Assembly (NCBI GenBank): GCA_913020495.1
Contig: CAJWBJ010000022.1
Location: forward strand, 1-46,250
Origin: an uncultured Oleiphilus sp.
GTDB taxonomy: Bacteria > Pseudomonadota > Gammaproteobacteria > Pseudomonadales > Oleiphilaceae
DNA length: 46,250 nucleotides
Direction: 5' to 3'
Part shown: piece after piece, positions 17,340 to 25,283 of the stretch
Layout of the letters: each line of letters opens with the position of its first letter
Numbering within the stretch: the stretch's first letter is position 1
The notes under the pieces: generated by a model
Database searches by the model: none
The model's input: only the letters and a program-made list of their open reading frames with translations
What the model was told of the DNA's origin: nothing
Made by a program: the position numbers and the translations under genes

Positions 17340-17696
17340 ATGAAATATGCAGATCTCAGTGATAAGGAAATTCTCGATATAGTAAAGCCATTGGCTGAAC
17401 ATACTGAAAACTCATGGAATCAAAAAAACTATGATGGCTTTTGTCACTACTTTCTGGAGAAGAGTCCTGAACAAGGCTTTCCTGAAGAAGAGTTTAATCG
17501 ACAAATTGAAGAAAATTACGATACCTATGGCAAACACACGATAGCTGATTTAGTGGCTATACACAGAAATCCAGATCACGTGATTGTTTTATGGAAAGTA
17601 GACTTAGAAAAGCGCAAAGAGCCCGGTTTACTTATTTATGGTTTTAGAGAACATGAGGGCCAAGTGCTAATTGAAGGCTGTTCATATCATGCATAA
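17340..17696 (+). CDS. Conserved-looking small protein, possibly NTF2-like
   Basis: 118 residues from the ATG at 17340, which has AGGA seven bases upstream; an ATG at 17325 is an alternative. It starts with a helical segment (SDKEILDIVKPLAEHTENSW), has an aromatic 'YDGFCHYFLE', and ends with strands (DHVIVLWKVDLE, GLLIYGFREHEGQVLIEGC). Such a helix-then-sheet layout is compatible with an NTF2/SnoaL-like cone fold, but I do not recognise the family. Soluble, no signal peptide. It lies before a DUF1330 gene on the same strand. Confidence 0.7.
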   Translation: MKYADLSDKEILDIVKPLAEHTENSWNQKNYDGFCHYFLEKSPEQGFPEEEFNRQIEENYDTYGKHTIADLVAIHRNPDHVIVLWKVDLEKRKEPGLLIYGFREHEGQVLIEGCSYHA

Positions 17697-17757
17697 AGCT
17701 GACATAGTCAAGCATCGGGCAGCCAAAAGGAGTTAGTCAACCTTATCAAGGGATATC

Positions 17758-18048
17758 ATGAGCGGATACATTATTTATCACTACAATATTATCGATCAAA
17801 CAAGGATCGATCAATTAGGGCCGTTATCGCTTCCAATTTTGGATAAATACTCAGGAGAGCTAGTTGTCGGCAGTGGCGTAAAAGTGCTGGAAGGCGCTTC
17901 ATATACAAATATGGTCATTTACAAATTTAAGAGTCTTGATGTTGCAAAGGCTTTTTATGAGTCAGACGAGGCGCAAGAACTTTCGAAATTAAGAAATGAG
18001 ATTACAGAAGGTTATGTCGTATTTGTTCCAGAGTATGGGGCTGGGTAA
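17758..18048 (+). CDS. DUF1330-family protein
   Basis: 96 residues, the usual size. The dimeric alpha-beta barrel pattern of DUF1330 is clear: GYIIYHYNIIDQTRI, then 'VGSGVKVLEGA' and 'MVIYKFKSLDVAKAFYESDE' (the 'F.s.e.a.aFY.s.eY' block). Function unknown; relatives are small ligand-binding or monooxygenase-like ferredoxin-fold proteins. AAGGGA precedes the ATG. Confidence 0.88.
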   Translation: MSGYIIYHYNIIDQTRIDQLGPLSLPILDKYSGELVVGSGVKVLEGASYTNMVIYKFKSLDVAKAFYESDEAQELSKLRNEITEGYVVFVPEYGAG

Positions 18049-18449
18049 CTGTATGATCGTCGATAAATAAAGATAGCTTAGGTGTAGCCGTCAGAACGCA
18101 ACCTGACCTATTGAAATAGATGTTTCGACTAGAGCCTACATTCCTCCCCCCCCAAAAAAAACTTAAACTTAGTTAGTAGAGTTGCCAGTTTTAGCCATTG
18201 GAGTGAGGCGTTACCATATGAAGGAATATCGTCATTGTGGATATTTCATACCGAGCACAACAATGTCTGAAGCTATGCCATAAAACACCTGAACTGTTTG
18301 TCGCGAATAGTGATCTTTCTAATCAGGGGAAGACCACTACTATCAGCTATGAAAGGTCAGTAAGCCATTAAAACTATCTATTGTTACGTTGAGTCGAATA
18401 TTATTTACGATTATCATCCACTGAAAGATATTTATAATGGAGGTTTTAA
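18049..18449. other. Non-coding gap with adjacent C and A homopolymers
   Basis: About 400 bp, no gene seen. At 18146-18161 eight C are followed directly by eight A. The end holds the GGAGG ribosome binding site of the next small gene. Confidence 0.45.
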
Positions 18450-18668
18450 ATGGTGCTGTTCTGGCCAATCCAACAAGAACTTGATTGCATTAATGGTAGT
18501 GGTCGCATTCTTGGGAAAATAAAGTTTGATGTCTCTATAGATGAGTACATATTTTACCCTGCCAATGAGTTAATAAACTTATCAAGCTTAGAAGAGACGA
18601 GTATTGCTGAGAGGTTATCAGGTCTTGAATCAGGTAAATATTTAATACCTATGCAAGATGATGATTGA
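18450..18668 (+). CDS. Small protein of unknown function
   Basis: 72 residues. A strong GGAGG lies eight bases before the ATG, which is the main reason for accepting it. The composition is acidic and looks protein-like (GRILGKIKFDVSIDEYIF, SSLEETSIAERLSGLESGKY), with no signal peptide or membrane segment. Not recognised. It stands alone before the convergent MerR gene. Confidence 0.6.
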   Translation: MVLFWPIQQELDCINGSGRILGKIKFDVSIDEYIFYPANELINLSSLEETSIAERLSGLESGKYLIPMQDDD

Positions 18669-18852
18669 TCCATGAATAGCAAATAGAAATGCCTAATTTG
18701 GACACTGAGACGCTCAAGCCTGCATTATTGCGTGTTAACTTTGCGGATTTTTTGTCTATGAGGCATTGTACGGTGAAGCTAAATTTAAAATTGTATGGTC
18801 GTGTGTCAAGTCGATACAAGTGAGGGAAAAACGTAGCACACCGTGTACGTAA

Positions 18853-18870
18853 AGCCTCGTCCTTGAGGCT
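18853..18870 (-). terminator. Possible terminator after the MerR gene
   Basis: AGCCTC and GAGGCT form a 6-bp stem with a 6-nt loop just beyond the MerR stop, followed on that strand by TTTACG. The U tract is short, so this is tentative. Confidence 0.4.
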
Positions 18871-18878
18871 ATGAATTC

Positions 18879-19391
18879 TTACAAGTTTCTTATTGCCGTT
18901 ATTTCTTCGGCATCAATTCCTAAAGACGCTAAGAATTTTTGATGCTCTTCAGGCTCCATTTCTTCAAATTTTTGGTGCCATGTGTGCATTGCTGACTCAT
19001 CAAAACCGGCTGCGATCATTATTTCTACCCAGCGTTTTTTAGTTACCATGTTTTCCTCCAATAATTGTGGTTTTTTTAGTAAAGCAACAATCGCTTTTTG
19101 TTGCTTTTTTAGAACGCTTATCTCATTTCCCAGTTCATCAAGGTGGTTTCTTAATATCTGAAATTGAGATGCACCTTCTTTTCGGTCAAGTAGGCCTCCT
19201 ATATTTGCTACGGGAATCCCATACGAACGGTATGAAATAATTACTCTCAGTCTTTCTAATTCACTATCGCCATACCACCTGTACCCATTTTCCGAGCGGT
19301 GAGCGGGCTTCATAAGACCTTCTCGCTCGTAGTAGAGAACAGTGGCTCTAGAAATATCACATTGTTTAGCAAGCTGAGTTACCGTAAACAT
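18879..19391 (-). CDS. MerR-family transcriptional regulator
   Basis: 170 residues from the ATG at 19391; an in-frame ATG at 19424 adds 11 residues that are not part of the domain. The N terminus is a standard MerR winged helix: MFTVTQLAKQCDISRATVLY, YEREGLMKPAHRSENGYRWY, then LRVIISYRSYGIPVANIGGL. A coiled coil (about 75-110) for dimerisation follows, then a short acidic C-terminal domain (KFEEMEPEEHQKFLASLGI) without the cysteines of metal sensors, so it probably senses a drug or small molecule. The target is not obvious, since no divergent gene adjoins it. Confidence 0.9.
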   Translation of the reverse strand: MFTVTQLAKQCDISRATVLYYEREGLMKPAHRSENGYRWYGDSELERLRVIISYRSYGIPVANIGGLLDRKEGASQFQILRNHLDELGNEISVLKKQQKAIVALLKKPQLLEENMVTKKRWVEIMIAAGFDESAMHTWHQKFEEMEPEEHQKFLASLGIDAEEITAIRNL

Positions 19392-19469
19392 AAGGTCACC
19401 AATTACTGATCGAGGAATCATCATGAACCCTAAACCTATAGACGGGTCAACAGATAATCAATACAGTTC

Positions 19470-19709
19470 ATGAAAACTCTGCATAAACAAAACACTCAAA
19501 TGACGCTTAATGTAGTTATGCAATTTATTAATGGCGATAAAGTGATAATACGTCTCCATATCTGGTGGTCGGGTGAAGGGGCAGGAAAAGTATCTTTTTC
19601 ACCTGAGTTTTTAGCGGGTTAAATGGAAGGTGCCGATGCATTTGATTCGATCCAGAAAGTGATGAAAGGAGTATCAAATCGTGACGAGTATTTGGGTAGC
19701 GTTCGATGA
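19470..19709 (+). pseudogene. Possible broken small gene
   Basis: A frame from ATG 19470 runs 50 codons to TAA at 19620, and the same frame continues at once with ATG (19623) for 28 more plausible codons (EGADAFDSIQKVMKGVSNRD) to TGA at 19707. The second part reads like real protein, so one gene interrupted by a single stop is likely. No family recognised. The rest of the 19425-20061 gap shows nothing. Confidence 0.35.
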
Positions 19710-20061
19710 GCCGATCTATGACTCTGACGGTGATATTTGAGTGCACCTAAATGATTATGTATGGAAAAGTGCCATATAAGACCCGCTTTCAAAAAGGATC
19801 ATCAATCCTTATCTAGTTTTAAGTAGACTCAGGTTGGTGTTTACCAGCAAAAAATATATTGCTTATTGGTGCAGCATAATACCATCTACTGTGATAAAGC
19901 CATTTGGGTAGCACTCAAGATTACCCTAGGTTAATGTTGCAACGATTACTGGTGGAATGCATGATCGATATTACAAAATGAAGTGCTTCACCGTTTGCGG
20001 CTCCCTTGTTTGTATCTATAAGACTGCCTGCGATGCACAAACTGGCAATCAAAAGCCAGCC

Positions 20062-21060
20062 TCAAATGTTTCGTGGTGTACAGCCGGCCCAACGCTTATA
20101 AGCATGGCTAAAATTAGCGGCGTCACTGTAGCCTAAACGTTCGGCAATTTCTTCTAGTGTCATGCGGGTATCGGTGAGGTATTTGTCTGATAAAAGGTAA
20201 CGAAACTCATCCAGAATTGCTTGATAAGTGTTGTTTTCTTCATTGAGTTTTCGGCGCAGAGTTCGTGAACTTATATTTAGGCCTTGAGCACATTCTTCCA
20301 TGGTGACTCGATACAGGGGCGTACTCGACAGATAAAGCTGTACTTTCTCGACGATACTTTCCTCTATGTTTAAAAGAGGGCGAATCTGCTCTAGCTGCTG
20401 CTTACATAACTGCATGGCCAAAACATTATGCTGTGGTAACTCATAGCTTAGGCAATCTTTGGAAAATCGTAACTCTGTAAAGGCTTGATCAAAATAAACC
20501 GGACAGCCAAATAAATGCGTGTAGTCGTCTTCTGAGGATGTTTTTTTCCAAGAAAAATGTATTGCTTCTACCGGCTTATCTTGCCGTAACAGGGCTTGTA
20601 GCAAAACAAAGGTAGCGGATACATCACGTTCGATCATAGGGCGTTCTAAATCTCCCAATTCAGGTTCCATTTCGTGTGCTTTTGAAATGCGAATTCCTGC
20701 CTGATGTGTTTCTTTGAAAAAAGTGATGTCGTTATAGGTGTAGGTAAAGTCGACAAACTGTATACCTAACTCGATGGCTTTTTCGACCGTTGGGCTACTA
20801 ATCAGTGCTAGCCCCCAGATGCCATAAGTGGCTAGTTTAAGATTAAACCCGGCTTCGAGCACAATACTTGGTTTCCCGGAGACTCGCAGTAAATTGCGGT
20901 AAAAACATAGTTCTTCTTTGGGTAATACTGTTGCTTTAGGGTCGCTCAATCGTGCGCTGTCTATCTGGGTATTTTGCAATAGGGCTTGTTTGGAATAGCC
21001 TTGTTGTTCCATCCATTTTAGTATCTCAAGTAGTCCAATAATTGAATGACGGGTACTCAT
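20062..21060 (-). CDS. AraC-family transcriptional regulator (probable regulator of the GMC oxidoreductase)
   Basis: 332 residues. The N-terminal ~230 residues match the AraC 'arabinose-binding' domain type (PKEELCFYRNLLR, GIWGLALISSPTVEKAIEL). The C-terminal DNA-binding domain shows both helices: MEECAQGLNISSRTLRRKLN and LEEIAERLGYSDAANFSHAY, followed by the signature KRWAGCTPR. AGGTCG lies before the ATG. It is divergent from the GMC oxidoreductase gene with a 179-bp gap that holds a perfect 14-bp palindrome, so it probably activates that gene in response to its substrate. Confidence 0.92.
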   Translation of the reverse strand: MSTRHSIIGLLEILKWMEQQGYSKQALLQNTQIDSARLSDPKATVLPKEELCFYRNLLRVSGKPSIVLEAGFNLKLATYGIWGLALISSPTVEKAIELGIQFVDFTYTYNDITFFKETHQAGIRISKAHEMEPELGDLERPMIERDVSATFVLLQALLRQDKPVEAIHFSWKKTSSEDDYTHLFGCPVYFDQAFTELRFSKDCLSYELPQHNVLAMQLCKQQLEQIRPLLNIEESIVEKVQLYLSSTPLYRVTMEECAQGLNISSRTLRRKLNEENNTYQAILDEFRYLLSDKYLTDTRMTLEEIAERLGYSDAANFSHAYKRWAGCTPRNI

Positions 21061-21138
21061 AATTCGACCTGTTTATTATTTTTATTATGTCCGAAATTAA
21101 CAAAGATCTTATCCTTTTTCAACATGTCTTAGTCCTTT

Positions 21139-21152
21139 GTCTAGCGCTAGAC
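21139..21152. promoter_or_regulatory. Perfect 14-bp palindrome between AraC and GMC genes
   Basis: GTCTAGCGCTAGAC is its own reverse complement and sits about 80-90 bp from either start codon. It may bind a dimeric regulator; AraC proteins more often use direct repeats, so the binder is uncertain. Confidence 0.4.
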
Positions 21153-21239
21153 TGTGGTGACATAGTAGGCCAGACCATATAAGTCGTATCAAATCATGGC
21201 GGTCAGATTAAGTTATTCAAACAATAAAAGGTAAGCATT

Positions 21240-22901
21240 ATGAGCACATTGAGTTTTGATTATGTCATCGTTGGCGCAGGTTCTGCGGGAAGTGTGCTTG
21301 CAAATCGCTTATCACAAGACCCGAATAATTCAGTGTTGGTGTTGGAAGCCGGACCGCGTGATAAAAGTCCGATGATTACTATACCCGGTGCATTCGCTTA
21401 CTTTATGTATAGTAAAAAATATAACTGGCGGTATGAGTCTGAACCGGTTGAAGACATTCGAAATGGCCAAAGTTTGTTTTGTCCTCGCGGAAAAACCCTT
21501 GGTGGGAGTAGCGCTGTGAATGCCATGGTTTATATTCGTGGCCATCGCTCAGACTATGATGCTTGGGAAGCTCAGGGTAACTCCGGTTGGGGGTTTGATC
21601 AGATGCTGCCTTACTTTAAAAAGTCAGAGACCAATGAGCGTGGTGGCGATGCGTATCATGGCGATAAAGGCCCGCTTTATGTGTCGAATACGCAGAATGC
21701 TTATCTTCTGAATGATTTGTTTTTAGATGCAAGCAAACAAGCAGGTTACCCTTTAACGGATGATTTTAATGGCCCTCAATTTGAAGGTTCAGGCTATTAC
21801 CAATTCACCATTCAGGGTGGTGAGCGTTGTGGTGTCTCACGTGCCTATCTAAAACCCGCCATGAAACGTCATAATTTATTTATTGAATGTGAAGCCTTTG
21901 TAGATCGTATCCTCTTTGAAGGAAAAACTGCACAAGGTGTCGAATTTACCCAGCAGGGTGAAAAACATACCGTGAAGGCGCTTAAAGAAGTCATTCTATG
22001 TGGTGGCACATTTAATTCACCGCAAGCTCTCATGCTGTCTGGTATTGGCGATAAGGAAGAGCTGCAGCAACACGGTATCGACGTTGTGCATGACCTGCCG
22101 GGTGTCGGAAAAAATTTACAAGAGCATGTTGATGCGTGCGTACTGGTGAAGAGTAAGAAGAAAGATGGTTTTTCAACCAGTCCGGGAGGCTTGCTTAAAA
22201 TGCTACCCGACACCCTTAAATATCTCACATCCAAAAAAGGCAATTTGGCTAATTCAATTACACAAGCAGGTGGTTTTTTAAAGTCGAGTCCCGAAGTAGA
22301 AGTGCCTGATATTCAACTGCATTTTGTACCACTTTTATTTGATGATTGCGGGCGGGATTTGGGCTTATTATCAGGTCATGGCTATTCTTTACATGTTTGT
22401 GTACTGCGGCCTAAAAGTCGCGGTAAACTCAGTTTGAAGTCGGCTAACCCGAGAGAGCCAATTAAAATAGACTTTAACTTTTTCTCCGACCCCACCGACG
22501 CCAAAGTATTAGTTAATGGTATTAGGGTTGCACGTAAGATATTAGCCAGCAGCGCCTTTGATGAGCATCGAGATGAAGAGTTACACCCTGGTGAAGGTAT
22601 TGAATCTGACGAAGCCTTGTTGAAAAAATGCAAAGACCGTTTAGGTTTGGTCTATCATCCTGTCGGTACCTGCAAGATGGGGAATGACCCCATGGCAGTG
22701 GTGGATTGTGAACTGAAAGTACATGGCATTAATAAATTACGAGTTGTCGATGGCTCAGTGATGCCTACCTTGGTCAGTGGTAATACCAATGCGCCTATTA
22801 TCGCTATGGCCGAGAAAGCGGCAGATATGATACTTAGACCGGCTTTTGACGGTGAGCAGGCTAAAGTGCAACGCGCCGCTTCGGTTGATACCGTCAACTA
22901 A
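21240..22901 (+). CDS. GMC-family FAD-dependent oxidoreductase (alcohol/choline dehydrogenase type)
   Basis: 553 residues, typical. The dinucleotide-binding motif is at the N terminus (DYVIVGAGSAGSVLANRLS), followed by GKTLGGSSAVNAMVYIRGH (GMC signature 1) and GTFNSPQALMLSGIG (signature 2). The C-terminal catalytic region has YHPVGTCKMG with the active-site histidine and 'GNTNAPIIAMAEKAADMI'. It oxidises an alcohol to an aldehyde and passes electrons to a quinone or cytochrome; the BetA and AlkJ types cannot be separated by eye. The divergent AraC regulator and the aldehyde dehydrogenase at 25284 suggest a role in alcohol catabolism. Confidence 0.95.
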   Translation: MSTLSFDYVIVGAGSAGSVLANRLSQDPNNSVLVLEAGPRDKSPMITIPGAFAYFMYSKKYNWRYESEPVEDIRNGQSLFCPRGKTLGGSSAVNAMVYIRGHRSDYDAWEAQGNSGWGFDQMLPYFKKSETNERGGDAYHGDKGPLYVSNTQNAYLLNDLFLDASKQAGYPLTDDFNGPQFEGSGYYQFTIQGGERCGVSRAYLKPAMKRHNLFIECEAFVDRILFEGKTAQGVEFTQQGEKHTVKALKEVILCGGTFNSPQALMLSGIGDKEELQQHGIDVVHDLPGVGKNLQEHVDACVLVKSKKKDGFSTSPGGLLKMLPDTLKYLTSKKGNLANSITQAGGFLKSSPEVEVPDIQLHFVPLLFDDCGRDLGLLSGHGYSLHVCVLRPKSRGKLSLKSANPREPIKIDFNFFSDPTDAKVLVNGIRVARKILASSAFDEHRDEELHPGEGIESDEALLKKCKDRLGLVYHPVGTCKMGNDPMAVVDCELKVHGINKLRVVDGSVMPTLVSGNTNAPIIAMAEKAADMILRPAFDGEQAKVQRAASVDTVN

Positions 22902-22984
22902 ACATTAAGCATGTGTCCTGACTTTCTTATTACCTGAGTTCTCACTTAGAATAGAGGCAATATCAAACTAAGGACACATTCAGA

Positions 22985-23437
22985 ATGACTTGGGCACCCC
23001 ACGCAACTGTCGCCACCATTGTTGAACGAAATGGTAAGTTACTGCTTGTTGAAGAGTTATCTCATAACCAACAAGTTTTTAATCAACCCGCTGGGCATAT
23101 TGAAGAAGGTGAAACCATCTTTGAGGCGGCAATTCGAGAAACGCTGGAAGAAACAGGTTGGCAAGTCGAATTAAAGAGCTTTTTGGGTATTTACACCTAT
23201 TTGGCTCCTCAAAATGGTGTCACCTACTACCGCTTTTGCTTTGTCGCTGAAGCCATAGAACAGCTCACGACTAAACTGGATAAGGATATTGTCGCAGCCC
23301 ATTGGATGGGAAGAACTGAGGTGACTGCGTTGGGGGAACGTCTTCGTAGTCCTTTAGTTAGCCGCTGTGTGGAAGACTACTATACAAAACCACATTTAAA
23401 CCTGGAGACCATTTATGAGCATTCAGAAGCAACTTAA
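22985..23437 (+). CDS. nudJ: NUDIX hydrolase, NudJ type
   Basis: 150 residues. Starts 'WAPHATVATIVERNGKLLLV' and has the full NUDIX box (GHIEEGETIFEAAIRETLEE followed by TGW) at about 38-60. The NQPAGH lead-in and the C-terminal 'LRSPLVSRCVEDY' match E. coli NudJ, a phosphatase of HMP-PP, thiamine-PP and nucleotides. In many gammaproteobacteria nudJ precedes mnmA; here no mnmA follows. It is 83 bp after the GMC gene, so it has room for its own promoter. Confidence 0.9.
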   Translation: MTWAPHATVATIVERNGKLLLVEELSHNQQVFNQPAGHIEEGETIFEAAIRETLEETGWQVELKSFLGIYTYLAPQNGVTYYRFCFVAEAIEQLTTKLDKDIVAAHWMGRTEVTALGERLRSPLVSRCVEDYYTKPHLNLETIYEHSEAT

Positions 23438-23472
23438 GTAAGCTGTTCGGATAATAATTGGAGGTATGCTTA

Positions 23473-23616
23473 ATTGGTGATTCGATTCTCAAAAATCATA
23501 AAACCAGATTTATTGATGACAGCTATTTAGAGCAAGAGACTGGCTTTATGTTTCAGATGACAATCGAAATGGGTATGGGTGTAATTTTTAGTTTTACAGT
23601 ACTTATTTTGGTTTAA
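23473..23616 (+). pseudogene. Possible fragment of a membrane-protein gene
   Basis: An open frame without a normal start reads IGDSILKNHKTRFIDDSYLE, then GFMFQMTIEMGMGVIFSF and a hydrophobic end. It looks like an internal piece of a membrane protein, perhaps an FtsX/DevC-like ABC permease, ending early at TAA. Identification is weak. It is the only coding-like sequence in the 23438-23894 gap besides the operator described below. Confidence 0.25.
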
Positions 23617-23648
23617 CAAAGAGGAGCGATCAACAATATTCTAAAATA

Positions 23649-23706
23649 CATTTGACCAGATACTTTACTTACTGGTTGACAAGTAAGTAAAGTATCTGGT
23701 CAAATG
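23649..23706. promoter_or_regulatory. 25-bp perfect inverted repeat containing TetR-type operator 1
   Basis: Left arm 23649-23673 and right arm 23682-23706 are perfectly complementary over 25 bp around an 8-nt centre (GGTTGACA). The inner 22 bp (23667-23688; ACTTACT-N8-AGTAAGT) are identical to 29923-29944, upstream of the first MaoC gene, and resemble sites at 28453-28474 and 29823-29844. It lies about 190 bp before the hydrolase gene and is probably bound by the TetR protein at 29194-29805. Confidence 0.8.
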
Positions 23707-23894
23707 ATTTATATGAATTAAGAAGCGTATAGTATTCAATACATCGAATTGTAGTAACAATAGTTCTATTGGATAGGCTGTATTAAGTTGAAGGTTTAAA
23801 CTTAGCACGAAAGATGCTCACGCTCTCCCGGCAGAAACCCTGATGTTGGTTTTCATAAGATACTTTTTAATAATTGTTGATGAGGAACTAAGAA

Positions 23895-25157
23895 GTGGAA
23901 AAATCATTTAATCTATCGGTTTCTGAGCCGCAGGCATTTGTTGAACTTTGTAAGAACGATGGTGAGTTTATGCTCGCTGCACGTTACTGGAATGGGGGAA
24001 TTCGTTTGTTGATCCCGGGTCAGGAATTCTTCTTAACTCTTAAGGATGGGCAACCAAGTTTAGGGGACCCCGGAGACGCGGAAGGTGTTATTAGCGTATG
24101 TGCTAATGAAAATATCTGGCAGGCTCTACTAGCACCGGTACCTCCAAGGTTCTTCAATGATCTCCAACCTGCGACTGCATTTGGGTTAGAGATTCAAGCT
24201 GAAGAGGTTTTGCTTGGGCAATACTATGCGGCTTTGATGCGAGCTGTTGAGTTGCTTAGGCCGGGTAGCACTGAATCTTCACCCCTACCAGATGAGTCAA
24301 AGCCAGTTGGAACGATTGACGCGCCTATCGGCCGCTATGTTCATCTGGATATTCTCGGTCAAGACTATCGAGTTTATTTTGAAGAAGCCGGTCAAGGTAT
24401 TCCCATTTTGTTGCAACATACCGCCGGCTGTCATGGTACGCAGTGGCGACATCTCATGGAAAACACTGAGATTACCAAACACTTCCGTTTAATTGCATAT
24501 GATCTGCCATTTCATGGTAAATCTATCCCCCCTGTCGGCCAGAGCTGGTGGACCGAAGAGTATAAGCTTACAGCAGAGTTTGTGCGTGCGGTTCCTGTAG
24601 CTCTGACAAGTGCTCTTGAACTGAACTCACCTGTATTTATGGGTTGTTCTGTTGGTGGCGTGTTGGCGCTAGATTTAGCTCGTTATTATCCAGATGTTTT
24701 TAGGGCAGTGATCTCTTTAGAGGGGGCACTAACTATTCCGACGGATATAAGCGAATTAGGCACTTTATGGCACCCGCAAGTTAGTAACGAATTTAAAGCA
24801 CGAGCAATGAATGGGCTGATGAGTCCAACGTCGCCAGAAGCTTATCGAAAAGAAACCAGTATGCTCTATGCCGCAGGTTGGCCTGCGCTATTTTTGGGTG
24901 ATCTGCATTATTACATGACTGAGTTTGATTTAACGAAGGAGGCTGCAAATATCGATACCTCTAAAGTCGCAGTGCATATCCTTTCTGGTGAATACGATTA
25001 CAGTGGGCCTATAGAATTAGGTAAGGCGGCGCACAAGGCTATTCCAGGCTCTACATGGACTGGGATGGATGATGTTGGACACTTTCCCATGTCTGAGAAT
25101 CCTGAGAAATTCTTGGAGTATCTGATGCCGGTATTGGATATTATCAAGGGACAGTAA
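23895..25157 (+). CDS. Alpha/beta hydrolase with N-terminal SCP2-like domain
   Basis: 420 residues, longer than usual because of an extra N-terminal domain. Residues 1-125 look like an SCP2/sterol-carrier type module (GGIRLLIPGQEFFLTLKDGQ; ending in the helix 'YYAALMRAVELL'). From about 150 an alpha/beta hydrolase follows: oxyanion region LLQHTAGCHG (172-181), nucleophile elbow GCSVGG (250-255, Ser252), acid in SGEYDYSG, histidine in DVGHFPMSENP. No signal peptide. It probably cleaves an ester, lactone or C-C bond of a lipophilic substrate held by the SCP2 module. A strong TetR-type operator lies upstream, and the aldehyde dehydrogenase gene follows 126 bp later. Confidence 0.88.
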   Translation: MEKSFNLSVSEPQAFVELCKNDGEFMLAARYWNGGIRLLIPGQEFFLTLKDGQPSLGDPGDAEGVISVCANENIWQALLAPVPPRFFNDLQPATAFGLEIQAEEVLLGQYYAALMRAVELLRPGSTESSPLPDESKPVGTIDAPIGRYVHLDILGQDYRVYFEEAGQGIPILLQHTAGCHGTQWRHLMENTEITKHFRLIAYDLPFHGKSIPPVGQSWWTEEYKLTAEFVRAVPVALTSALELNSPVFMGCSVGGVLALDLARYYPDVFRAVISLEGALTIPTDISELGTLWHPQVSNEFKARAMNGLMSPTSPEAYRKETSMLYAAGWPALFLGDLHYYMTEFDLTKEAANIDTSKVAVHILSGEYDYSGPIELGKAAHKAIPGSTWTGMDDVGHFPMSENPEKFLEYLMPVLDIIKGQ

Positions 25158-25283
25158 GTTCAGGTGTTTTGTTTTTTTAAAATATACCAAGTCGAAGGCA
25201 ACAAAATTTAAGTCATCGATGTTGTTGAATTTCACGCATAGCTGTCAATGACACGACACCGGCAGCATGGAGAGAGCACTAGT

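Noticed and set aside
25248-25283. Upstream ATG for the aldehyde dehydrogenase
   Set aside because: No ribosome binding site; the ATG at 25284 has GGAGAG at nine bases.
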